A stretch of DNA of 64,000 nt from an uncultured Selenomonadaceae bacterium (GTDB taxonomy: Bacteria > Bacillota > Negativicutes > Selenomonadales > Selenomonadaceae), in NCBI GenBank assembly GCA_905233135.1, contig CAJOCQ010000008.1, positions 1-64,000 of the forward strand, in the 5' to 3' direction. Below are positions 6,604 to 15,675 of the stretch, piece after piece. Made by a program: the position numbers and the translations under genes. Below the pieces are notes generated by a model. That model did no database searches and was not told the DNA's origin. It saw only the letters and a program-made list of their open reading frames with translations. Numbering within the stretch: the stretch's first letter is position 1; each line of letters opens with the position of its first letter.

Positions 6604-8388
6604 GTGGAAAAAATAATTACTAAAGACGGTTCAATAGCGGAAGTCGAAGGCGTGGAGGCTCTGCATTCACTTCGGCACACCGCGTCACATATTATGGCGC
6701 AAGCAATAAAACATTTGTACGGCGGCGCGGACGGCAAGGCGGTTAAACTTGCGATTGGTCCCGCTATCGACACGGGCTTTTATTATGATATTGATATGGA
6801 ACGCAAATTGACTGAAGAGGATTTCGCCGACATTGAAGCCGAAATGAAAAAAATCGTCAAGCAAAATTTGAAACTCGAACGCAGCGTTTTAAGCCGCGAA
6901 GACGCACTGAAAAAATTTGCTGACGAAGGCGAAAATTACAAAGTCGAACTTATTACAGATTTGCCTGCAGACGCTGAAATTTCGCTTTTTACGCAAGGCG
7001 ATTTTACTGACCTTTGCGCGGGGCCGCACGTTGAATCGACGGGCAAAGTTAAAGCGTTTAAATTAATGTCATTGGCGGGCGCATATTGGCGCGGCGATGA
7101 ACATAATAAAATGTTGCAGAGAATTTACGGCACTGCATTTTTTACCAAAGACGAATTGAAAGATTATCTTACAATGCTTGAAGAGGCGGCGCGCCGTGAC
7201 CATAGAAAACTCGGCAAGGAATTGGATTTATTCAGCTTGCACGATGAAGGCCCCGGCTTCCCGTTCTTCCACCCAAACGGAATGGTTATTCAAAACGAAT
7301 TGTTAAATTATTGGCGTCAAGTACACCGCCGCTACCGTTACAACGAAATTAAAACGCCGATTATTTTAAATCGTAAACTTTGGGAAACTTCGGGGCATTG
7401 GGACCATTACAAAGAAAATATGTACTTCACGAAAATTGACGAGGAAGACTACGCGGTTAAACCGATGAATTGTCCCGGCGCGGCGTTGGTTTATAAAACT
7501 CATACGCACAGCTATAAAGATTTACCGTTGAGACTTGCCGAAGTCGGCTTGGTACACCGCCACGAAAAAAGCGGCGTTTTGCACGGGCTTTTCAGAGTTC
7601 GCAACTTCAATCAAGATGACGCGCATATTTTTATGACAATGGATCAGGTTGAAGGCGAAATTCAAAAAGTTATTGATTTGTTCGACGAAGTTTATAAAAC
7701 TTTCGATTTGTCGTACAAGGCGGAACTTTCCACGCGCCCCGAAAATTCTATGGGCAGTGATGAAGATTGGGAAAAAGCAACTTCCGCCCTTCAAAAGGCG
7801 TTGGAAAATCGCGGCTTGGATTATATCGTTAATGAAGGCGACGGTGCGTTTTATGGTCCGAAAATCGATTTTCATTTGAAAGACTCAATCGGGCGTACGT
7901 GGCAATGCGGCACTATTCAGCTTGATATGCAACTCCCCGAAAAATTCGATTTAACCTACGTCGGCGAAGACGGCGAAAAGCACCGCCCGATTATGGTTCA
8001 TCGTGTTGTTTACGGCAGCATTGAAAGATTTATCGGAATTTTAATTGAGAACTACGCGGGCGCGTTCCCTGTTTGGTTTACGCCCGTACAGATTAAAATT
8101 TTGCCGATTACCGACAAGCATTTGGAATACTCCCAAAAACTTTGCGACAAGCTTTTTGATTTAGGTTTCAGAGTTGAAGTCGATGACCGCAGCGAAAAAA
8201 CCGGCAAAAAGATTCGTGACGCGCAAGTTAAAAAAATTCCTTATATGATAGTTATCGGAGACAAGGAAATTGAGACAGGAATTTTGCCAATTCGCAAATA
8301 CGGCTCTCAAAACAGCGTTGATATGAGCGTTGACGATTTTATTTCCTACGTTCAAGAAAAAATTGCTACGCGCAGTTCCGAATATTAA
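6604..8388 (+). CDS. thrS: Threonyl-tRNA synthetase without TGS domain
   Basis: A 594-residue class II aminoacyl-tRNA synthetase that charges tRNA-Thr. It opens almost directly with the editing domain: HTASH (H25, H29) and CAGPH (C138, H142) are the zinc/editing residues. The catalytic core follows, with motif 2 around FRVRNFNQDDAHIF and motif 3 before PVWFTPVQ, then the anticodon-binding domain. The usual N-terminal TGS domain of about 60 residues is missing, and no in-frame start with a ribosome site lies upstream. The start is GTG at 6604, nine bases after AAGGAGG. Short leader, own promoter, own terminator. Confidence 0.95.
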   Translation: MEKIITKDGSIAEVEGVEALHSLRHTASHIMAQAIKHLYGGADGKAVKLAIGPAIDTGFYYDIDMERKLTEEDFADIEAEMKKIVKQNLKLERSVLSREDALKKFADEGENYKVELITDLPADAEISLFTQGDFTDLCAGPHVESTGKVKAFKLMSLAGAYWRGDEHNKMLQRIYGTAFFTKDELKDYLTMLEEAARRDHRKLGKELDLFSLHDEGPGFPFFHPNGMVIQNELLNYWRQVHRRYRYNEIKTPIILNRKLWETSGHWDHYKENMYFTKIDEEDYAVKPMNCPGAALVYKTHTHSYKDLPLRLAEVGLVHRHEKSGVLHGLFRVRNFNQDDAHIFMTMDQVEGEIQKVIDLFDEVYKTFDLSYKAELSTRPENSMGSDEDWEKATSALQKALENRGLDYIVNEGDGAFYGPKIDFHLKDSIGRTWQCGTIQLDMQLPEKFDLTYVGEDGEKHRPIMVHRVVYGSIERFIGILIENYAGAFPVWFTPVQIKILPITDKHLEYSQKLCDKLFDLGFRVEVDDRSEKTGKKIRDAQVKKIPYMIVIGDKEIETGILPIRKYGSQNSVDMSVDDFISYVQEKIATRSSEY

Positions 8389-8409
8389 TTTAAGATTTTT
8401 AAAATTTTT

Positions 8410-8438
8410 ATCACTCGTACAGCGGGTGATTTTTTTTT
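8410..8438 (+). terminator. thrS terminator
   Basis: Stem ATCACTCG/CGGGTGAT (one wobble) with a short loop and eight T. It lies 21 bases after the thrS stop and directly before the ribosome site of the next gene. Confidence 0.75.
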
Positions 8439-8447
8439 GGAGGGAAT

Positions 8448-11400
8448 ATGAGAGGCGAAACAAAATTTTTTACAAACGAGCCGGAAAATGATTTATACGG
8501 CAAGTTTCAAAGTTTACTGAAGAATAACGCGCAATTTTTTGATATTATGGTTGCGTACTTTTGGTCAAGCGGTTTTTACAGAATGTATGACGCGCTGGAA
8601 AGTACAGAAAAAATCCGCGTGCTTGTCGGCTTGGGAATCGACAAAAATATTTTTACCGCAATTAAAGCCGCCAAAGAAAATTTTGCAGATACATTGCAGG
8701 AAGAATTTGACGAAGGCGAATTCAGCGCAAATGTTGAACGCGGTGCAAGAAAATTTATCGAATGGTTGAAAAGCGGCAAAATTGAAATGCGCCTTTATAA
8801 TTTGGCTCCGTTGCACTCAAAAATTTATATCACGCGCAAAAAAAATTTCGGCAGTGTAATTACGGGCTCCAGTAATTTTTCAAAAGGCGGCTTGATAACC
8901 AATCTTGAATTTAACGTCGAACTGAAGGATAAAGCTGACGTAGATTTTGCGCTGAAAAAATTTGAGGAATTTTGGGCAGACGGCGTTGACATTTCCGAAG
9001 AATATATTTCAACCGTCGAAAATCGAACGTGGCTTAGAAATAATATCACGCCCTACGAAATTTACCTAAAGACGATTTACGAATTTTTCAAAGAAGAAAT
9101 TAACGCCGATAAAGACGCCGCGTTGGAAGGAATTTTGCCGCCGAATTTTTTTCGCCTGAAATATCAAATGGACGCGGTAATTCAAGCAAAAAAAATACTT
9201 GAGGCTTACGGCGGCGTTTTCATTGCTGACGTTGTAGGATTGGGCAAAACTTATATCTGCGCGATGCTTTCAAAAATTCTTCCGTACGGCAAAAAATTAA
9301 TCATTTGCCCGCCAGTGTTAATGAATATGTGGCAGGACGTTTTTAAAAAATTCGGCGTTGCAGATTGGGAAGTTGAATCACTCGGCAAGCTTGACAGAAT
9401 AGCTGAAACTGCGGAAAAATTCACGTATATTTTTATTGACGAGGCGCACCGCTTCCGCCGTGAAAGTACTCAAAGTTATTCAAACCTGCACAAAATTTGC
9501 CGCAATAAAAAAATTGTCCTTATTTCTGCCACGCCGATTAACAACTATTCAACGGATATTGAGGCGCAGATTGAACTTTTTCAAAACAAAAACAAAAGTA
9601 CTATCGTCGGCGTAAGAAATCTTGAAAAATTTTTTAAAGAATTGGACAGAAAAGCCGCGCTCTTCCCTAAAGGTTCCAAAGAATATCTTTTGCAACTGGA
9701 TAAAAATTCAAAAGAAATTCGGGATAAAATTTTGAGATACATAATGATTCGGCGTACGCGCCACGAAATTTTAAAATATTACGGTGATGATTTAAAAAAG
9801 CAAAATGTAACTTTTCCGAAATTGGGAACGCCTCAAGCTGTCGCTTACGAATTTGACGCCGCGCTGAATAATATTTTTAATGAAACCGTCAACATTATCA
9901 AAAATTTCAAGTACGCGCGTTACACGCCGTTACTTTATCTGACGGATTCAAACAGTTATAAAAAAATGCTGACGGGGCAAAGAAATTTAAGCGGCTTTAT
10001 GAAGTCAATTTTTGTAAAGCGGCTTGAGAGCAGTTTTTTTGCCTTCAAAAATACTCTGCGCCGCTTTGAAATTTCCTACGAAAAATTTATTGAAATGTAC
10101 AACGGCGGCGAAATTTTCATAAGCAGAAAATTTGACGTGTACGAATTTTTGGACAGCGGCAACACCGAAAAACTTTTTGATGCGGTGGAAAATGACGAGG
10201 CTTTATATTTCAAGTCTTCGGAATTTGGCGCGGCGTTTATCGTTGATTTGAAAAAAGATTTACGCGCTTTGAAACGCCTGCGCGAAATTTGGGAAAATGT
10301 AACCGCTGACCCTAAATTGGAAAAGCTTAAAAGCGAACTTAAAAACAATAAAAAATTTTTCGGCAACAAGAAAATTATTTTTACCGAATCGAAGGAAACC
10401 GCCGAATATCTTTACGCCGAATTGAAAGAAATTTTCGGCGAAAAAATCATTGTCTACACCGGCGACAGCAGCCGCAATTTGAAATTTGAAATTGAAAAAA
10501 GTTTTGACCCGAAATCCGAAAACGCCGAAGATAAATACGATTTACTCATTGCAACGGACGTACTTGCAGAAGGGATAAATTTGCACCGCGCCAACGCCTT
10601 GATAAATTATGACTTGCCGTGGAATCCTACAAAAATTATGCAGCGCGTCGGCAGAATTAATCGCATAGGTACTGCGCACGCTGAAATTTTCGTGTTTAAC
10701 TTTTTCCCTACCGAACAAAGCGCGGCTGAATTGCCGTTGGAAGAAAGAATTTTGGAAAAGCTGCATTTGTTCCACGAAACACTCGGCGAAGATTTTAAAT
10801 ATTTGTCTGAAGCGGAAAATGTTTCGCCGAAAAAATTATTTGACGAATTAACCGCAAATCTCGATGACGCGCAGGAGAACGACTCGGAATTGGAATACTT
10901 AAAAATTATTCGTGACATTCGGGATAACAACAAAAAGCTTTTTGAGAAAATTAAACGCCTGCCGAAAAAAGCGCGCGTTGCAAAATTTTTTGCAGGCAAA
11001 AACGCCACGATAACTTTTTTGCGTTACGGCGCGTTGAAAACTTTCTTCTTAAGCGACGGCGGCGAAACCAAACGCCTTTCATTTGCTGACGCTATGGATT
11101 TTTTAAAGTGCGAAAAAAATACTCAAGTGTTGCCGCTCTCTTCAAATTTTTTCAGCCAACACGAAAATAACTGCAACGAATTTGCAAATTTGCTCTCAAA
11201 TGACGATGACGATTTTTTCACGGCGCAATTTTCACGCACCGAAAAAAATATTATTCAGACTTTGCAGGCGTTAAAAACTGTTACCGACTTTACAGATATT
11301 GAACAGGAGACAATTCAAAAAATGCTTGCCGCGTGGCATAACGGCACAATTCCAAAAAAAATTTCTTCCAAAGTTGCAGAAAAAATTAAAACCGCTTCCA

Positions 11401-11528
11401 ATCCCGTCAAACTTTATCACGCAATAAAAAAACTCGTTGAAGTTTATCTGCACGGCAGGGAAGATTTGCCGCTTGCCGAAAATCTCAAAAGGCAAATAAT
11501 TCTTTCCTGCAATTTGAGGGGCGATTAA
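8448..11528 (+). CDS. PLD-like nuclease fused to SNF2/DEAH helicase
   Basis: A 1026-residue protein. Residues about 10-160 form a phospholipase-D-like nuclease domain with HSK (H123, K125) and the GSSNFSKGGL motif. A superfamily 2 helicase follows: Walker A DVVGLGKT (261-268), DEAH (331-334), SAT (360-362), and in the C-terminal lobe IATDVLAEGINLHRA and QRVGRINRIG. PLD nucleases joined to such motors occur in restriction and anti-phage systems (for example, DISARM has separate PLD and SNF2 subunits). The next gene, an adenine methyltransferase, starts three bases after its stop. I infer a DNA-translocating restriction subunit. The ATG follows GGAGGG. Confidence 0.85.
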   Translation: MRGETKFFTNEPENDLYGKFQSLLKNNAQFFDIMVAYFWSSGFYRMYDALESTEKIRVLVGLGIDKNIFTAIKAAKENFADTLQEEFDEGEFSANVERGARKFIEWLKSGKIEMRLYNLAPLHSKIYITRKKNFGSVITGSSNFSKGGLITNLEFNVELKDKADVDFALKKFEEFWADGVDISEEYISTVENRTWLRNNITPYEIYLKTIYEFFKEEINADKDAALEGILPPNFFRLKYQMDAVIQAKKILEAYGGVFIADVVGLGKTYICAMLSKILPYGKKLIICPPVLMNMWQDVFKKFGVADWEVESLGKLDRIAETAEKFTYIFIDEAHRFRRESTQSYSNLHKICRNKKIVLISATPINNYSTDIEAQIELFQNKNKSTIVGVRNLEKFFKELDRKAALFPKGSKEYLLQLDKNSKEIRDKILRYIMIRRTRHEILKYYGDDLKKQNVTFPKLGTPQAVAYEFDAALNNIFNETVNIIKNFKYARYTPLLYLTDSNSYKKMLTGQRNLSGFMKSIFVKRLESSFFAFKNTLRRFEISYEKFIEMYNGGEIFISRKFDVYEFLDSGNTEKLFDAVENDEALYFKSSEFGAAFIVDLKKDLRALKRLREIWENVTADPKLEKLKSELKNNKKFFGNKKIIFTESKETAEYLYAELKEIFGEKIIVYTGDSSRNLKFEIEKSFDPKSENAEDKYDLLIATDVLAEGINLHRANALINYDLPWNPTKIMQRVGRINRIGTAHAEIFVFNFFPTEQSAAELPLEERILEKLHLFHETLGEDFKYLSEAENVSPKKLFDELTANLDDAQENDSELEYLKIIRDIRDNNKKLFEKIKRLPKKARVAKFFAGKNATITFLRYGALKTFFLSDGGETKRLSFADAMDFLKCEKNTQVLPLSSNFFSQHENNCNEFANLLSNDDDDFFTAQFSRTEKNIIQTLQALKTVTDFTDIEQETIQKMLAAWHNGTIPKKISSKVAEKIKTASNPVKLYHAIKKLVEVYLHGREDLPLAENLKRQIILSCNLRGD

Positions 11529-11530
11529 TT

Positions 11531-14500
11531 TTGGACAAGCAACAGATTTTTGAAAATGTTTTGACGCGGGAATATAATCACGCAAATTTTGTAAACTTCG
11601 CGCAGGAGTTTTTGAGCGATATGCAAATTTCGCCCAATCATTCGACGCCGCGTCAACCTTCAGAAAAATTTTCCGAACTCGTCAAAGAATTTTATTATAT
11701 TGGAAATTATTCGGCGGGCAATGACAATCTTTTTGTACTTACAATCGTTTTGCAGAAAAATAAATCCGTCGAACAAGCGCGCGTTCTTCAAAGAAATTTC
11801 GTACGTGAAATTTTGGGCGAAAATGCAACGGGCGCAATAGCCGCTTTTTACGCTGAAGATGCGCCCGAAAAATGGCGGCTGTCATTCGTGCGACTGACTT
11901 TTGAATTTATAATCGGCAAGGGCGGCAAAATTAAAATTACGCCCGCAAAAAGATTTTCTTACATTGTAGGAATTGACGAGCCCTGCGCGACGGCTATGCA
12001 ACAACTTTTTCCGCTTTTTGTTGATGACTATCAAAATTTCAGTCTTGACGAATTGGAAGCGGCTTTCGGCGTCGAACGTGTCACGCAGGAATTTTTTGAC
12101 AACTACAAGGAAAAATTTTTTGTAGTCAAAGAATATCTTGAAACCAACGCGGAATTTATCGAAGAGGCGGCGGGTAAATTTACCGCAGAACAGTTTGCAA
12201 AAAAATTGTTGGGGCAAATTGTCTTTTTATATTTCCTGCAGAAAAAAGGCTGGCTCGGCGTTGACCCTGCCGCGCAATGGGGAACAGGCGCAACTGATTT
12301 TTTGCGTAAACTTTTTAAAACTTGTACCGCGCAAAGTAAAAATTTCTTCGACGATTATTTGGAGCCGCTTTTCTATACCGCGCTGAACATTGACAGAAAA
12401 TCTGACAATGATATTTATGAACGCCTGCAACTGCGTATACCTTTTTTGAACGGCGGGCTTTTTGAGGAAATGGAAGGCTACCATTGGCAACACAACAATT
12501 TCAGAATCCCCAACGAAATTTTTTCCAATTCCCAAAATAACGGCGTCCTTGATATTTTTGACAGGTACAATTTTACTATCTATGAAGCCGAAATGCGCGA
12601 ACACGAAGTTGCAGTTGACCCTGAAATGTTGGGGAAAGTTTTTGAAAATCTGCTTGAAATTCACGACAGAAAATCTAAAGGCGCGTACTATACGCCGCGT
12701 GAAATTGTCAGCTATATGTGCCGTGAATCTTTAATAAATTATCTTGTCGAACGTTCGCAAATTCCCCTTGACGCCGTGAAACATTTTATTACTTACGGCG
12801 ACAGCGCGGATTTGCCTCAAGAAATTTCTATTCGCGCAGATTTCCTTGACGATATTTTGGCTGATATTAAAGTTGCAGATTTGGCTACAGGTTCGGGCGC
12901 GTTTTTGCTCGGTATGCTTATTGAAATTGTTCACGCACGCGCCGCGCTCAATAATTATTTAAAAGTTCCTGCCGCCCGTTCTTCCTACGATTTAAAAATT
13001 GAGACTATCAAAAATTCTATCTTCGCTTGCGATATTGAACCGAGCGCGGTTGATATTGCAAAACTTCGCCTTTGGCTTTCCATTGTCATTGACGATACGC
13101 CCAAGCCCGACGATAAAAATTTTTCCCCTAAACAACTTCCAAATCTCGAAAGTAACATTATTTGCGGCAACAGCTTGATTGACGAATTTAACGGCGTTAA
13201 ACTCATTAAGACAAGCAAATTTCTCAATAACGAAAAAGGCGGGCAAACTTCACTATTGCAAAATGAATTTGACATTAATTTATTGAATATCATTGCGTGG
13301 CAGGATAAACTCTTTTTTGAATCCAATCACGACCAAAAAGAAATTATACGGCGACACCTGCGCGAGCTTTACAATGATACAGTTATTAAGCAGATTAAAG
13401 AAAATCCCGCGCTTGTCAAAGCTTATGAAGTTGCCGCCAAGAAAAAACCTTTGCCCTTTGTCATTTGGCAACTTTATTTTCCGACAGTTTTCAGGGGGCG
13501 CGGCGGCTTCGATATTATTATTGGCAATCCCCCTTACGGCGCAAAAACTTCTGACGCCGATAAAAAAATTTTCAAGAAAAATTTTCTTTGCACTAAAACC
13601 GTTACAGGCAAGCAAAAAGGCTCCGTCGATACTTTTGCTCTTTTTATTGAGAAGGGCTTTAACCTCTGCGCGAAAAACGGCATTGTTAATTTTATTGTGC
13701 CGATGAGTGTTACTTCAAGCGATTCTATGACTGCCCTGCACAATCTGCTGGAAAAAAATTGCAAGGTTATTAAAGTTTCTTCGTATTCTTGCCGCCCTAA
13801 ACAAATTTTTAATGCTGCTTGTGTCAATACGGCGATTATTTCATTTGTAAAAAGTTTAACGCCGTTTGAAAAATTATTGACAAGTAAATTAATGCGGCGC
13901 AGTGAAGGAACTTCTATTGGAAATATTATTGAGCGTTTAAATTTTGTTGACTCAAAAAAATATAAGTTGCCGGGACGTTATCCGAAAATTGGAACGCCTC
14001 AACAATTTGAAATTATAAAAAAAATGTTTGACGCGCCAAAAAAATTATCTGACTATCAAGACGATAAAGGCAAGCCGTTTTATTATCGAAGTTCAGGCGG
14101 CAGATATTTTAACGTCATTACAGATTATCCGAGCGGCTCTTCAAAAGAAAAACCGTACGTTGTAAAAGCCGAATTTACAAAAGTTATAGGCGCGTTGTTG
14201 AGTACTTCGCTTTTTTGGTTTTATCAGCAAGTGTACACAAACGGGCTTGACTTGAAACAGGTTGAACTTGATACATTGCCGCTTTTTGAATTGGAGAAAT
14301 TGCCCGCCGAAAAAATTTCACTGATAAACAAATTGTACGACGAATATTTGGCAGATATAGAAAAAAATGTGGCGATGCGGCGGTCTTCAATGAATTCCTC
14401 GTACAACGTGGCAACTTTCAAAAATTATAATATTTGGCGTTCAAAAGATTTGGCGGACAAGCTTGACGATATAATAGACGAATTGTACGGGCTTGACGCG

Positions 14501-14578
14501 TCAGAAATTGACTTTATAAAAAATTTTGAGAAAGAATTTAGAATGGGCGATAATGAATTGGAGGGTACAAGAAATTGA
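11531..14578 (+). CDS. Eco57I-type DNA adenine methyltransferase
   Basis: A 1015-residue N6-adenine methyltransferase. The SAM motif VADLATGSGAFLLG lies near residue 450, preceded by the characteristic GAYYTPREIV, and the catalytic NPPY is near residue 665. The 200-residue spacing between them is typical of Eco57I/PglX-like enzymes. The C-terminal 200 residues look like a TaqI-type target-recognition domain. No PD-(D/E)XK motif is obvious, so cleavage presumably comes from the PLD-helicase partner. The start is TTG at 11531, after a GAGGGG site inside the end of the previous gene. The stop overlaps the maf start by 4 bases. Confidence 0.85.
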   Translation: MDKQQIFENVLTREYNHANFVNFAQEFLSDMQISPNHSTPRQPSEKFSELVKEFYYIGNYSAGNDNLFVLTIVLQKNKSVEQARVLQRNFVREILGENATGAIAAFYAEDAPEKWRLSFVRLTFEFIIGKGGKIKITPAKRFSYIVGIDEPCATAMQQLFPLFVDDYQNFSLDELEAAFGVERVTQEFFDNYKEKFFVVKEYLETNAEFIEEAAGKFTAEQFAKKLLGQIVFLYFLQKKGWLGVDPAAQWGTGATDFLRKLFKTCTAQSKNFFDDYLEPLFYTALNIDRKSDNDIYERLQLRIPFLNGGLFEEMEGYHWQHNNFRIPNEIFSNSQNNGVLDIFDRYNFTIYEAEMREHEVAVDPEMLGKVFENLLEIHDRKSKGAYYTPREIVSYMCRESLINYLVERSQIPLDAVKHFITYGDSADLPQEISIRADFLDDILADIKVADLATGSGAFLLGMLIEIVHARAALNNYLKVPAARSSYDLKIETIKNSIFACDIEPSAVDIAKLRLWLSIVIDDTPKPDDKNFSPKQLPNLESNIICGNSLIDEFNGVKLIKTSKFLNNEKGGQTSLLQNEFDINLLNIIAWQDKLFFESNHDQKEIIRRHLRELYNDTVIKQIKENPALVKAYEVAAKKKPLPFVIWQLYFPTVFRGRGGFDIIIGNPPYGAKTSDADKKIFKKNFLCTKTVTGKQKGSVDTFALFIEKGFNLCAKNGIVNFIVPMSVTSSDSMTALHNLLEKNCKVIKVSSYSCRPKQIFNAACVNTAIISFVKSLTPFEKLLTSKLMRRSEGTSIGNIIERLNFVDSKKYKLPGRYPKIGTPQQFEIIKKMFDAPKKLSDYQDDKGKPFYYRSSGGRYFNVITDYPSGSSKEKPYVVKAEFTKVIGALLSTSLFWFYQQVYTNGLDLKQVELDTLPLFELEKLPAEKISLINKLYDEYLADIEKNVAMRRSSMNSSYNVATFKNYNIWRSKDLADKLDDIIDELYGLDASEIDFIKNFEKEFRMGDNELEGTRN

Positions 14579-15144
14579 TAATATTGGCATCAGGTTCGCC
14601 GCGCAGGCAGGAACTTTTGAAAAAACTTTGCAAGGAATTTAAAATTGAAGTCTGCAACGCGGCAGAAATTACAACGGCGGAAAATCCTACAGCACTAGCA
14701 ATAAAAAACGCAACGATTAAAGCAGAAACCGTCGCGCAGGATTATTTGAACGATATTGTAATTGGCGCAGATACAATAGTTGTATTGAACGGGGAAATAT
14801 TCGGCAAGCCGCACGGCGAACGCGGCGCATTTGAAATGCTGAAAAAACTTTCCGCCAAAAAGCACGAAGTAATAACGGGGCTTGCAATTTGCAAGGGCGG
14901 GAAAACTTATACGGCGGCTGAAATAACAGAAGTATTTTTCGGCGAAATGACTGACGAAGAAATTTTGGCGTACGTTGCAACGGGCGAGCCGTTGGATAAA
15001 TCGGGCAGTTATGCACTGCAGGGTGGCGCGGCTAAATTCATTCAGAAAATTAACGGCGATTGGTCAAACGTGGTAGGGTTGCCGCTGTACAGGCTCAGAA
15101 TCCTTGCAAAAACGATTGGAATTAATTTAGGGGATAAAGCCTAA
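14575..15144 (+). CDS. maf: Maf-family nucleotide pyrophosphatase
   Basis: A 189-residue house-cleaning enzyme that hydrolyses non-canonical or excess nucleoside triphosphates (dTTP/UTP class) to monophosphates. Visible motifs are ASGSPRRQELL near the N-terminus, IGADTIV in the middle, and DKSGSYALQG near the C-terminus. The start is TTG at 14575, overlapping the stop of the methyltransferase gene (TTGA), with a GGAGGG site inside that gene. Translational coupling to a restriction-type gene is unusual for maf and suggests the pair was inserted just upstream. Confidence 0.92.
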   Translation: MIILASGSPRRQELLKKLCKEFKIEVCNAAEITTAENPTALAIKNATIKAETVAQDYLNDIVIGADTIVVLNGEIFGKPHGERGAFEMLKKLSAKKHEVITGLAICKGGKTYTAAEITEVFFGEMTDEEILAYVATGEPLDKSGSYALQGGAAKFIQKINGDWSNVVGLPLYRLRILAKTIGINLGDKA

Positions 15145-15201
15145 AGACTAAGAAAGGGATTAGGGAAAATTCTCTAACCCCTAACCCCTGACACCTGAAA
15201 C

Positions 15202-15645
15202 CTAATAATGATAGGGTTCATTGCGAATAATTTTAAAGGCGCGGTAAATTTGTTCAACAAGAATCAGCCGCGCCATTTGATGAGTAAAAGTCATTTTGGA
15301 AAAGCTTAAACGAAAAGAGGCGGCGCGTTTGACTTCATCGCTCAAGCCGAATGCTCCGCCAATTATAAAAGTAATATCGCTGACGCCGTGCAAATTAAGC
15401 GCGGCTATTTTTTTTGCAAAGTTTTCCGAAGTCAACATTTCGCCTGCAACGTCCAGCACAATTATAAAACTTTCGCGCAGGACTTGTGATAAAAGTTTTT
15501 GCCCTTCTTCTTCAATGGTTTTACATTCGGGAATTTCGCAAACTTCAATTTTTGCAAAAGATTTCAGCCGCTTTAAATATTCGTTTACGCCGTCGATTAA
15601 AAATTTTTCCTTAAGCTTGCCAATGGTAACAATTTTAATTTTCAA
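15202..15645 (-). CDS. rlmH: 23S rRNA pseudouridine-1915 N3-methyltransferase RlmH
   Basis: A 147-residue SPOUT methyltransferase that methylates pseudouridine 1915 in helix 69 of 23S rRNA. It has FIIGGAFGLSDEV (the knot/SAM region) and the conserved C-terminus ending in EPYHY. The start is the TTG at 15645, which gives the standard (M)KIKIVTIGKLKE N-terminus; another TTG three codons earlier is possible. The ribosome site is weak. It is convergent with maf and sits just after the leftward HtrA-type gene. Confidence 0.93.
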   Translation of the reverse strand: MKIKIVTIGKLKEKFLIDGVNEYLKRLKSFAKIEVCEIPECKTIEEEGQKLLSQVLRESFIIVLDVAGEMLTSENFAKKIAALNLHGVSDITFIIGGAFGLSDEVKRAASFRLSFSKMTFTHQMARLILVEQIYRAFKIIRNEPYHY

Positions 15646-15675
15646 AACTATCAACTACCAACTATTAACTAACCA

